A stretch of 41,468 nt of DNA from Candidatus Anammoxibacter sp. (GTDB lineage Bacteria; Planctomycetota; Brocadiia; Brocadiales; Anammoxibacteraceae). A program made the translations under genes and the position numbers. The notes beneath the pieces were generated by a model. That model had not been told where the DNA came from. It ran no database searches and worked only from the letters and a program-made list of their open reading frames with translations. How positions within the stretch are numbered: the first letter of the stretch is position 1; the number at the start of each line of letters is the position of its first letter. Location of the stretch: the NCBI GenBank assembly GCA_021777105.1, contig JAIQZQ010000139.1:1-41468 (forward strand). The letters are read 5' to 3'. This document shows, piece by piece, positions 8,769-15,922 of the stretch.

Positions 8769-8978
8769 ATGCAAACCACTCTTGAAAAAAAACTGAATCA
8801 ATTGCCCTTAGAACTTCAAAACGAAGTTGAAGATTTTGTGAGTTTTTTAATTACTAAAAAAACACATGGGAAACAGAAAAAATTGCGCCTTTCTTGGGCA
8901 GGAGGACTGGAAAAATTTCATAACCAATTTACATCATTGGAACTTCAGAAGAAATCATTGGAATGGTGGGGCAAATGA
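8769..8978 (+). CDS. DUF2281-type antitoxin (VapB-like)
   Basis: A 69-residue protein starting MQTTLEKKLNQLPLELQNEV with EDFVSFLITKK, the pattern of short DUF2281 antitoxins, which are usually followed by a PIN toxin. The C-terminus (LSWAGGLEKF ... SLEWWGK) is the segment that usually wraps around the toxin. AAAGGATAC precedes the ATG. Its stop overlaps the ATG of the PIN-like frame (ATGA at 8975-8978). The partner is truncated, so this too is an orphaned antitoxin. Confidence 0.75.
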   Translation: MQTTLEKKLNQLPLELQNEVEDFVSFLITKKTHGKQKKLRLSWAGGLEKFHNQFTSLELQKKSLEWWGK

Positions 8979-9031
8979 CCTTTCTTCTGGATACAAATAT
9001 TTGGCTTGAACTTTTATTGAACCAGAAAAAA
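8975..9031 (+). pseudogene. vapC: VapC PIN toxin remnant
   Basis: The frame opens with MTFLLDTNIWLELLLNQ, the first β-strand and first catalytic aspartate of PIN-domain VapC toxins. It loses family resemblance after about 19 codons and then runs antisense through the end of the response-regulator segment. The remaining three acidic residues of the active site are absent. The break at about 9031 is therefore the junction between the accessory region and the core segment. Confidence 0.75.
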
Positions 9032-9042
9032 GCTTTAGTTTA

Positions 9043-9126
9043 TTATTTTTCATTTTCAAGCTCTATTAATTTCCTGAGCTGTTTGGCGGCAGTCAAAACC
9101 TTATCACGACCGGCATTTTCTTTCAT
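9043..9126 (-). CDS. Possible 27-residue ORF
   Basis: A small frame (MKENAGRDKVLTAAKQLRKL to ELENEK) lies 27 bases downstream of the response-regulator stop on the same strand. It looks helical and basic/acidic, like the C-terminal tail of a larger protein, and has no strong ribosome binding site. It may be a remnant cut by the rearrangement at about 9031 or a real small peptide. I do not recognise it. Confidence 0.25.
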   Translation of the reverse strand: MKENAGRDKVLTAAKQLRKLIELENEK

Positions 9127-9153
9127 ATTAATATCGGGCGGTTTAGCTCATCT

Positions 9154-9525
9154 TCATTCTCCAATAAGGGATTTAACAACATCAATAATTTCTTTATAGT
9201 CAAAAGGTTTGCTAAGTGTATGATTTGCCCCTATACGCTTAGCCGGCTCTTTTAGGAATTCACCGGGAACAAGATCTCCGCCGGCAGTTATCGCTATTAT
9301 CTTTAAATCTTTTGAGAACTCGCGGCATTCCTTAATAATTTCCATTCCGTTTTTATCAGGCATAAAAATATCGGTAATAACAAGGTCCACCGGTTGATTT
9401 TCAAGATAAGTCATTAAATTTAGCCCCCCCTCTAAATCAATAACCTCGTATCCTGATTTTTCCAATGCCATGCGCAACAAGGCTCTCATATCCGCGTCAT
9501 CGTCAATAATTATAATTCGTTTCAT
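9154..9525 (-). CDS. CheY-like single-domain response regulator
   Basis: A 123-residue stand-alone receiver. The acidic pocket D8/D9, phosphoacceptor D52 (LVITDIFMPDKNG), switch residue T80 (IIAITAGG) and K106 (LSKPF) are all present, so it should be phosphorylatable. There is no output domain; it would act by protein-protein contact. No histidine kinase is adjacent. The TPR protein lies next on the same strand about 140 bases downstream and could be an effector or scaffold, but this is only proximity. Confidence 0.9.
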   Translation of the reverse strand: MKRIIIIDDDADMRALLRMALEKSGYEVIDLEGGLNLMTYLENQPVDLVITDIFMPDKNGMEIIKECREFSKDLKIIAITAGGDLVPGEFLKEPAKRIGANHTLSKPFDYKEIIDVVKSLIGE

Positions 9526-9667
9526 GCTCAGCCATGCCTTTCAGGAATTAAGAAATCTGAAAGACCTTAATATACTTTGTAACCTGCTTAAATTCAAAGA
9601 ATTTTTAAGGAGCATTTTGGGATTAACTAATATATTGACAAACGAGATGACACTGCGCTTCAACTAT

Positions 9668-12220
9668 TTATATTAATATTTGTTTTGAAGTATCTTGCTT
9701 CCATTTTAGACGAATCCGTAAAGCCCTTTTTTCCAGCTCGTCGGCTTTATCTTTTTCACCCATATTCAGGTAACATTCCGCCATGTTTTCTAATATGGGC
9801 GCTAAATCGACATGATTCTTGCCAAGGTCATTTTCCATTAAAGCGAGAACTTGTTTAAATAGAGGTTCGGCTTTGGCATATTCGCCTTGTATTCCATAAA
9901 GCGCAGCCAGGTTGTTCTTTAATGAGCCAACACTGTCATCTTCGATTCCGCAGATGCTCTCTTTTGTTTTGATTGCCCTTTTATAAAGAAGCTCGGCGTC
10001 GGAATACTTGCCCAGTATTCCATAAACCGATGCCAGGGTGTTCATTAATTCACCCACGCCGGCGTGTTCGTTCCCCAGTAATTTTTCCTTTATATCCAAT
10101 TCTCTTGTTAAAAGAGGCTCTGCTTCGGCAAGCTTCTCTTGAATTAAATATATTCTAGATAAAGAATGCATTATTGCCGCAACATTCAGGTCTTCTTCGC
10201 CAAGGATTTTTTTATTTATTTCAAGAGATTGTTTGTAAACAGCTTCGGCTTCGGCATATTTGCGTTGCGCTTTATAAAGTTTGCCAAGTTTATTCAATAA
10301 TGCGGCGGCTTCCGGCCGCTCTTTCCCCATGATTTTTTCTGTAATCAAAAGCGCTTTCTTATAAAGTGGCACAGCTTCAGCATACTTTTCCCGGGATATG
10401 TAAAGAGACGCTAAATTTTTCATTGTAGATACTACGCCTGGATGCTCTTCCCCAAATATTTTACTGTTTATTTGTAACGACTGTTCGAAAAGGGGTTCGG
10501 CTTCAGCATATTTGCGTTGAGCTTTGTAAAGGCCGCCCAGATTACTCATTGCTAACGCAACATCGGGATGATAAGAGCCGAAAAGCTTCCTATTTATTGC
10601 CAGGGATTGTGTGAGAAGGGTTTCAGCTTCTGCATATTTGCGTTGTTCTCTGTAAAGTTCACCCAGATTATTCATTGATATAGCAACATCTCTGTGATCT
10701 TTGCCATGGATTTTCTCTTTTATTGATAGAGCCTCTTTATAATATGATTCGGCTTGTATAAACTTGCCTTGAGTCCTGTAAATTATGGCTAGGTTATTTA
10801 TTGATTCAGCAACTTTAGGATGCTCATTTTCAAAAAATATTTTTCTCATCAGCAAGGATTTATTTAACAGCGTTTCAGCTTCCGTATACTTGCCTTGAGC
10901 ACGGTAAAGCCCGGCAAAATTATTCATTGTTAACGCTATATTAGGATGCATTTTGCCCAAAATCCCAACATAGATCTCAATGGTTTGGTTAAAAAGCAGC
11001 TCCGCTTCGCTATATTTGTTTTCTATTAAAGAATAAACCGTTGCCAATGTATGAAGCGACGACGCAAAATCAGGATGTTTATTGCCGAGAGCTTTTTCTC
11101 TAATTGCCAAGGCTTTAGTGTAAAGGGGTTTAGCCTCGGCATATTTGCCTTGCGCTAGATAAAGCATTGATAATGTATGCATTGAAGTTGCGACATCGGG
11201 ATGTTCAACTCCAAAGATATTTTCTCTAATAGTCAACGACTGTTTGCTAAAAGTTTCCGCTTTAGTGTATTTTCCCATGGATTTATATAGAGTTCCAAGA
11301 TTATGCAATGTATCCGCTATGTGGTGATGGTCATTTTCAAGGATTTTCTCTCTAATTGTCAAAGCTTGATAGTAAAGCGCCTCGGCTTCTGAATACCTCC
11401 CCATAGAGCCATGAAGCAACGCAAGGTTATTCATGGATGCCGCAATATCCAAATGATCTTTTTCCAACGTTTCTTCTCTTATTGACAAGGCCTGATAATG
11501 AAGATATTCCGCTTCGGTATAATTACCCTGTAGTTGATACAGCCTTGCCAGATTATCAAGAGATGTTGCCGTGTGGTGATGATCCGTCCCAAAAGTTTTT
11601 TCTCTGATTTGCAACCCTTTCTTGAAATATGGTTCGGCTTTGTCATATTCACCCATATCACTGTAAAGCTCGCCCAGATTATCCATAATACTTACTAAAT
11701 CATGGTGGTCTTTGCCAAGAGTTTCTTCTGTAATCGCCAAAGCCTGATAAAAAAGCGACTTGGATTCAGAAAACCTACCCATGATTCTATGAATATTCGC
11801 CAGATTATTTATAGATACGGCCAAATCATGATGGTCTTTCCCCAGAGCTTTTTCCTTGATTGCCAAAGCTTTATAGTAAAAAGATTCAGCTTTTTTAAAT
11901 TTTCCCATGTGGGTATAAACATTGGCCATGTTATCCATTGCCGCGGCGATATTGTGATGATCAGAACCAAATGTTTCATTGGCGTCTTTTAGCGCTTTTT
12001 CCGCGGCTAAAAGATCATCTGAATAATTCCCCTGTTTGTAAAAGATATTAGTCGGGTCATTTAATTTATTTAATTTATCTCCAGACTCTGATTGGGCATA
12101 AGCGCCGATTGAAAATAAGCCCGCAAACATTATTATCAGAAACATTCTTGATAACGTTCTCACCTGTTTTGCCATGTTTCCTCTCGTCACAAACAATATA
12201 TTCAATAATGATTTAAACAT
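9668..12220 (-). CDS. Kinesin-light-chain-type TPR protein
   Basis: An 850-residue protein with a hydrophobic N-terminal segment (FLIIMFAGLFSIGAYAQ) that looks like a signal peptide cut after AYA, so export to the periplasm or surface is likely. The rest is about 18 consecutive 42-residue TPR units (TPR_10/TPR_12 class). Each has the form AE-x2-Y-x-AL-x-I-x-E-x5-HP-x2-A-x3-NLA-x-LY-x2-QGKY-x-E. TTG/ATG choice: ATG 12220 has GGAGG 9 bases ahead; ATG 12175 (MAKQVRT) has GAGGA and gives a shorter signal peptide. Such arrays are protein-binding superhelices. No enzymatic domain is visible, so it is probably a scaffold. Confidence 0.85.
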   Translation of the reverse strand: MFKSLLNILFVTRGNMAKQVRTLSRMFLIIMFAGLFSIGAYAQSESGDKLNKLNDPTNIFYKQGNYSDDLLAAEKALKDANETFGSDHHNIAAAMDNMANVYTHMGKFKKAESFYYKALAIKEKALGKDHHDLAVSINNLANIHRIMGRFSESKSLFYQALAITEETLGKDHHDLVSIMDNLGELYSDMGEYDKAEPYFKKGLQIREKTFGTDHHHTATSLDNLARLYQLQGNYTEAEYLHYQALSIREETLEKDHLDIAASMNNLALLHGSMGRYSEAEALYYQALTIREKILENDHHHIADTLHNLGTLYKSMGKYTKAETFSKQSLTIRENIFGVEHPDVATSMHTLSMLYLAQGKYAEAKPLYTKALAIREKALGNKHPDFASSLHTLATVYSLIENKYSEAELLFNQTIEIYVGILGKMHPNIALTMNNFAGLYRAQGKYTEAETLLNKSLLMRKIFFENEHPKVAESINNLAIIYRTQGKFIQAESYYKEALSIKEKIHGKDHRDVAISMNNLGELYREQRKYAEAETLLTQSLAINRKLFGSYHPDVALAMSNLGGLYKAQRKYAEAEPLFEQSLQINSKIFGEEHPGVVSTMKNLASLYISREKYAEAVPLYKKALLITEKIMGKERPEAAALLNKLGKLYKAQRKYAEAEAVYKQSLEINKKILGEEDLNVAAIMHSLSRIYLIQEKLAEAEPLLTRELDIKEKLLGNEHAGVGELMNTLASVYGILGKYSDAELLYKRAIKTKESICGIEDDSVGSLKNNLAALYGIQGEYAKAEPLFKQVLALMENDLGKNHVDLAPILENMAECYLNMGEKDKADELEKRALRIRLKWKQDTSKQILI

Positions 12221-12343
12221 ACCTACAAACCTCCTACAAATTAAACCGAAAGACCTAATCCGGACAAGCCGAAAAATAAAAAACCCAGAATTACCTCGCG
12301 CCCAAAATCCTGCCCGGCAACTAGAGAGATGTATATATTACTC

Positions 12344-12691
12344 TCACGCTCTCTTTTCGGTCCAATTTACTAATTCTTCCACTGTATCTATAGACAAAGT
12401 CCAAAAATTCTTCGCAGGGCTGTAAGGAGTAAAAGATTCTTCTATATCAATATAATTTGCCGTATGCGCGGCAAACTCACAACTGCCTATCTTCTCCCTT
12501 ATTGAAGGAAGTTTCCATTTATCCTGCTTTATTTTCTTCCACCAGGATACTAAAGCGCCCGCCGTAGAATCAGGCAATGTCCAGGCATGGCGGGACGCGT
12601 CTTTGGCTTGATCAAAATAACGCGCCTCTATGCCGCCGTCTGCTAATTTTGCAAATTCCACCTTATGAATACCACTCTTCTTTTCCGACAT
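12344..12691 (-). CDS. Conserved-looking hypothetical protein, 115 aa
   Basis: A soluble, tryptophan-rich small protein (six W) starting MSEKKSGIHKVEF, with no membrane span and no domain I recognise. ATG 12691 has an ideal site, GGAGGAGG, 5 bases upstream, so it is surely translated. It is the first gene downstream of the tandem RNA element (12802-13043) on the same strand, which makes it the obvious candidate to be controlled if that element works by transcription attenuation. The next gene on this strand is the TPR protein. Function unknown. Confidence 0.7.
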   Translation of the reverse strand: MSEKKSGIHKVEFAKLADGGIEARYFDQAKDASRHAWTLPDSTAGALVSWWKKIKQDKWKLPSIREKIGSCEFAAHTANYIDIEESFTPYSPAKNFWTLSIDTVEELVNWTEKRA

Positions 12692-12801
12692 CACAACCTC
12701 CTCCTAACCCGGACCAGCCGGATTAAATATAAATAAAAAAAAACTGATTTGTAACGATTCTGCGTGTTTATTGCGCAATGTTCGACAAATCATTGATCAA
12801 T

Positions 12802-12911
12802 AAAAAAAGCCAACACAGTCTTCCGCTCTCATAAGAGAACCTGAAAAGTCGATGTTGGCTTACTTTGCAACTACCCATTATTCTTAATGGATCCTTGCCA
12901 TAGTCTTCCAA
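12802..12911 (-). ncRNA. Tandem RNA element, copy A
   Basis: Read on the minus strand from 12911: GGAAGAC, GGCAAG, a small perfect hairpin CCATTA-AGAA-TAATGG, then GTTGCAAAG. A long stem follows (AAGCCAACA ... TGTTGGCTT, with an inner CTCT-TATG-AGAG hairpin) and a run of seven T. The last part is a textbook intrinsic terminator. It matches copy B almost base for base except in the small hairpin. The words GGCAA ... GCAAAG recall the core of c-di-GMP-I (GEMM) riboswitches, but the GEMM 3' strand is missing. Class unknown: attenuator, riboswitch or duplicated small RNA. Confidence 0.55.
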
Positions 12912-12918
12912 TTATTAC

Positions 12919-12946
12919 TTTATAAATTACCAATAAAAAAAGCCAA
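12919..12946 (-). promoter_or_regulatory. Possible promoter for RNA copy A
   Basis: On the minus strand TTGGCT (12946-12941) and TATAAA (12924-12919) are 16 bases apart, directly ahead of copy A. The -35 hexamer is part of the terminator arm of copy B. It mirrors the better promoter ahead of copy B, which would make each copy a separate small transcript. Confidence 0.35.
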
Positions 12947-13043
12947 CACGTCTTCCGCTCTCATAAGAGAACCTGAAAAGTCGATGTTGGCTTACTTTGC
13001 AACTACCTCTTTATCATAATGGGTACTTGCCTTAGTCTTCCAA
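12935..13043 (-). ncRNA. Tandem RNA element, copy B
   Basis: Same layout as copy A: GGAAGAC and GGCAAG at the 5' end, a variable small hairpin, TTGCAAAG, and a GC-containing stem AAGCCAACA/TGTTGGCTT followed by seven T. The first 70 or so bases at the 3' side are identical to copy A apart from one indel, so the pair arose by tandem duplication or is under strong selection. The heptamer GGAAGAC occurs at the 5' end and again in the terminator's 3' arm, so both could pair with the same CGACTTTT segment. That is consistent with a switch, by inference only. Confidence 0.55.
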
Positions 13044-13061
13044 TTTATAAACTACAATCAC

Positions 13062-13089
13062 ATTATATCAAAAAAAAAGACTCAGTCAA
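13062..13089 (-). promoter_or_regulatory. Sigma-70-type promoter for RNA element
   Basis: On the minus strand TTGACT (13089-13084), 16 bases, then a perfect TATAAT (13067-13062). The -35 hexamer overlaps the last codons of the MpsC-family gene. Transcription would start near 13055, just ahead of RNA copy B. It is one of the two best-looking promoters in the window. Confidence 0.65.
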
Positions 13090-13468
13090 CTGTAGTTACA
13101 GCATTAATTTTATCTTCTAAATTAATGTCTAATGTAAAAATGATGACCCGCTCGCCTGTCTTAGTGCTAATATCTGAATGCAAACTTCTTACCTGAGATG
13201 CTGTAATCTCTGATACAATTTTTTCCAACAAAACCCTTGCCCCTTCCAATAACTGGACACGCGTCTGTTTTATCAGGTCGGCGCCGGCGCCGGTTCTGGC
13301 CAATTTTTCCTCAGCAGGCGAAAGAACACCTTTTAGCCTGGCAAAAACCATGTCATTTATAATATATGTCTTGGTCTCAATAGGGCCTCTACCCATATAT
13401 TCTTTTTCAAATTTTATTAAAGCTTCGCTAATCTGGGCTTCGACTTGTCCTTTAGTAATTTTAGTCAT
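13082..13468 (-). CDS. MpsC-family (DUF2294) protein
   Basis: A 128-residue protein matching the DUF2294/PF10057 pattern: GQVEAQISEALIKFEKEYMG, then GRGPIETKTYIINDMVFARL with KGVLSPAEEKLA, and a C-terminal segment with TGERVIIFTLD. The family was renamed MpsC after the Staphylococcus membrane-potential-generating system; its biochemical role is not established. ATG 13468 with AAGGAATC upstream fits the family start better than the longer frame to 13528. It has no membrane span. The MpsA and MpsB partners are not next to it. Its 3' end carries the -35 box of the RNA element promoter. Confidence 0.75.
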   Translation of the reverse strand: MTKITKGQVEAQISEALIKFEKEYMGRGPIETKTYIINDMVFARLKGVLSPAEEKLARTGAGADLIKQTRVQLLEGARVLLEKIVSEITASQVRSLHSDISTKTGERVIIFTLDINLEDKINAVTTVD

Positions 13469-13566
13469 GATGAAGATTCCTTTTACAATAATATGCTCAA
13501 CTTGCCAAGAGTGACCAGTGTTACCCATAAAAATAATAATGTTAAGGCAAAAAATTCATCTTACGG

Positions 13567-13743
13567 ATGAGAACCGGCATCGCAATTGTGAAATTTATCA
13601 ATGATATTTACAAGCGGCGATTAGATGAAAAGGCATTAAACGGCAGTGATTATTGGCGGGAATTTTACAGATTTGTTTTTCAAGAGCAATCAACAAACCT
13701 GCCGGCGCTGATTGCTCTTGAATTGGAATTATTACCCTTATAG
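13567..13743 (+). CDS. Possible small ORF, 58 aa
   Basis: A + strand frame between two minus-strand genes encodes MRTGIAIVKFINDIYKRRLD and then GSDYWREFYRF, ending in leucine-rich helix LIALELELLPL. The composition is protein-like and the frame fills the gap almost exactly. The ATG has no clear ribosome binding site and I do not recognise the sequence. It may be a gene remnant. Confidence 0.3.
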   Translation: MRTGIAIVKFINDIYKRRLDEKALNGSDYWREFYRFVFQEQSTNLPALIALELELLPL

Positions 13744-13747
13744 AGTC

Positions 13748-14191
13748 TTAGAAACCTTTTGGGGCATCTTCAGTTGCGTTCAAATAGGCGAGAACAACGT
13801 CATGCTTGGCAATAACGCCTTTTAATATCTCATTTTCAACCACAAACACCTTAAAAACACGTTTCTGATCAAAAAGATTTAAAATATTTATAGCCGGTGT
13901 GCTTTCAGAAACAACCTGCACGTCTTTTGTCAATATATCTCCGGCGGTTAACGAGTTAAGGTCTTTGCCCTCGGACATTGGATGCAAAACATCATACTCT
14001 GTAATCAACCCCATTAAACCATGCTTGGAATCGATAACCGGAAGGGAAGTGATATCGTGATCAGTCATAATCCTGGCGGCTTCGCGAAATGTAGTGCCCT
14101 CCTCCACCCTGGCTATATTTGTCTCCATCATCTGCCCTGCCGTAATATCTTTAAAATCGCGCCCACCCAACATAAAATCCGACCGTTTCAT
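13748..14191 (-). CDS. CBS-domain-pair protein
   Basis: A 147-residue stand-alone Bateman module. The first CBS domain covers about residues 15-75 (GQMMETNIARVEEGTTFREA, then DITSLPVIDSKHGLMGLIT). The second covers about 80-140 (AGDILTKDVQVVSESTPAIN and KVFVVENEILKGVIAKHDV). CBS pairs bind adenosine nucleotides or related ligands and usually regulate a partner. There is no attached catalytic domain. The purine-rich GGGGGAAGG lies just before the ATG. It is on the same strand as malate dehydrogenase, 106 bases downstream of it, so co-transcription is possible. Confidence 0.88.
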   Translation of the reverse strand: MKRSDFMLGGRDFKDITAGQMMETNIARVEEGTTFREAARIMTDHDITSLPVIDSKHGLMGLITEYDVLHPMSEGKDLNSLTAGDILTKDVQVVSESTPAINILNLFDQKRVFKVFVVENEILKGVIAKHDVVLAYLNATEDAPKGF

Positions 14192-14297
14192 ATCCTTCCC
14201 CCTTTAAATTTTAAATAGATTAATTTAAATAATAAAAATATATTTTAACATATTCCAAATGATTATCAACAACCGCATTCTTTGCTATGTCAAATTT

Positions 14298-15236
14298 CTA
14301 AAAAAACTCGTTGTCAATCTTGTCGCACAGCTCTTTTACCGCAGCCGCGGAGCTTTTAAGAGCATCGGCCTCTTCATCATCAAGTTTAATCTCTATAATC
14401 TCCTCTACACCGCCTAATCCAAGTTTAACAGGCACACCCACAAACAACCCGTCTACGCCGTATTCGCCCTGACACAACGCAGCGCACGGCAATATCTTTT
14501 TTTTGTCCTTTATCATAGACTCTACCATATCAACAACCGACGCGGAAGGCGCGTAAAATGCGCTGCCCGTCTTTAACAGCTTGACAATCTCGGCCCCGCC
14601 GTCCCTTGTGCGCTGGATTATCTCATCCAATCTCTCCTTCTTTATCAAATCCTTAACAGGTATTCCGGCCACAGTCGTGTACCGTCTTGACGGCACCATT
14701 GAATCGCCATGCCCGCCCAAAACAAATGCGTGCACGTTTTCAACAGACACATTCAACTCCATGGATATAAACGCAGCCAACCTGGCGGCGTCCAAAGTTC
14801 CGGCCATGCCGACAACGCGTTGTTTAGGAAATTTGCTCACTTTATATGAGATATAAGTCATGGCGTCAAGCGGATTGGAAACAATGACAATTATTGCTTC
14901 CGGCGACTTTGCAACGACATTTTCCGTAACCGACTTTACAATTCCGGCGTTTGTTTTCAAAAGATCGTCCCTGCTCATGCCCGGTTTTCTCGGAATGCCG
15001 GACGTAATAACAACAACATCGGAATTTGCAGTCTCTTCATAGCCATTTGTTCCAGTTATGATGGAGTCATATCCGTACACCGGCCCGGCCTCAACCAAAT
15101 CAAGACATTTACCCTGCGGCATATCCTCTACAATGTCAACCAGGACAACATCGCACATCTCCTTCTCGGCAAGCCGTTGCGCAGTTGTGGCGCCGACATT
15201 GCCCGCCCCAATCACAGTCACTTTTCGTTTCAACAT
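14298..15236 (-). CDS. mdh: Malate dehydrogenase, LDH-like
   Basis: A 312-residue NAD-dependent malate dehydrogenase of the LDH-like class (type 3), interconverting malate and oxaloacetate in the cytoplasm. The Rossmann loop is VIGAGNVGATTA (residues 8-19). The active-site loop GIPRKPGMSRDDLL carries the two arginines that favour oxaloacetate over pyruvate. IVSNPLDAMTY and the catalytic histidine in LGGHGDSMVPS follow. GAGGAG precedes the ATG at 15236. Length is normal for the family (307-320). It serves the TCA cycle or its reductive version. Confidence 0.95.
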   Translation of the reverse strand: MLKRKVTVIGAGNVGATTAQRLAEKEMCDVVLVDIVEDMPQGKCLDLVEAGPVYGYDSIITGTNGYEETANSDVVVITSGIPRKPGMSRDDLLKTNAGIVKSVTENVVAKSPEAIIVIVSNPLDAMTYISYKVSKFPKQRVVGMAGTLDAARLAAFISMELNVSVENVHAFVLGGHGDSMVPSRRYTTVAGIPVKDLIKKERLDEIIQRTRDGGAEIVKLLKTGSAFYAPSASVVDMVESMIKDKKKILPCAALCQGEYGVDGLFVGVPVKLGLGGVEEIIEIKLDDEEADALKSSAAAVKELCDKIDNEFF

Positions 15237-15526
15237 ATAAAACTCCTCTTCCTTAAATGCTACATTTGTAGACGCTATGCGCCTTTCTTAATATTTTTAA
15301 ACAACAAAGCGCCAAACAGGCAATAGGCAAATTGGCAATTGCCAAAAAGATCTCAAGCGCCCGGTAGCCGGCTTTGCCGAATTAGGGCTTAATTTTATCA
15401 GAATGCGTATGCTTCATCAATCAATTTAAGCCTGTGTATGAAAATAAATTACGATAAGAGCAAGGCTCTTAACCGGCTCAAAAGTAGATAGCCGGCTTTG
15501 CGTTTTCGCAACTGGAACTATTTCGT
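15237..15526. other. Intergenic region with small repeats
   Basis: About 290 bases between malate dehydrogenase and the receiver gene. It contains the 11-mer GCCGGCTTTGC twice (15367-15377 and 15491-15501); the reverse complement recurs inside the MITE at 33818-33828. TTTGCG-tttt-CGCAA-type hairpins follow the second copy. No gene is seen. The mdh promoter should lie here, but I could not fix a convincing one. Confidence 0.5.
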
Positions 15527-15907
15527 TCACTTGTTTTTTGCTTCTTGCAACGCTTTTTCTATTGCAGTTGGGAATTCAGCCACATTTATGGGTTTGCTTA
15601 TGTACCCGTTGCATCCGGCTTCGAGTATTTTTTCCTCGTCTCCGTGCATTGCGTGAGCGGTTACGGCAATTATAGGTATATCTTTGGTTGATTCGTCCTG
15701 TTTAATCTTTTTCGTCAATTCAAGGCCATCCATTCCAGGCAAGCCAATATCCATCAGGATTATATCAGGTGTCTCTTGCGCCAACATTTCCAAAGCAGAA
15801 ACGGAATCATCGGCCTCAACAATTTCATACCCTTTTGAGTTCATTACAACCCTGATAAGTTTTCGATTTTTTTCGTTGTCTTCTACTACTAATATTTTAC
15901 CCGGCAT
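15527..15907 (-). CDS. Receiver protein paired with Amt kinase
   Basis: A 126-residue single-domain response regulator of the Spo0F/DivK type. Conserved residues are E9/D10, phosphoacceptor D53 (IILMDIGLPGMDG), T83 (IIAVTAHAM) and K105 (YISKPI). It starts 15 bases after the Amt-histidine kinase stop and has no output domain, so it is very probably the phosphorylation partner of that kinase, passing the ammonium signal to an unknown target or phosphorelay. The pairing is inferred from position. Confidence 0.92.
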   Translation of the reverse strand: MPGKILVVEDNEKNRKLIRVVMNSKGYEIVEADDSVSALEMLAQETPDIILMDIGLPGMDGLELTKKIKQDESTKDIPIIAVTAHAMHGDEEKILEAGCNGYISKPINVAEFPTAIEKALQEAKNK

Positions 15908-15922
15908 CTATTGCTCCTTTTA

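Noticed and set aside
9032..9199. Continuation of the VapC frame to 9199
   Set aside because: After about codon 19 it is antisense to the response-regulator segment and lacks PIN motifs.
9668..12220. Periodic DNA as a non-coding repeat array
   Set aside because: The 126-bp period corresponds to 42-residue TPR units in one long open frame.
12802..13043. Firm assignment to the c-di-GMP-I (GEMM) riboswitch class
   Set aside because: GGCAA and GCAAAG match its core words, but the GAAA tetraloop is missing and the stem after GCAAAG is the terminator itself, leaving no closing 3' strand. Kept as unknown RNA.
12802..13043. Two-repeat CRISPR array
   Set aside because: The repeats are about 110 nt with hairpins, promoters and T-runs, not short repeats with unique spacers, and no cas gene is near.
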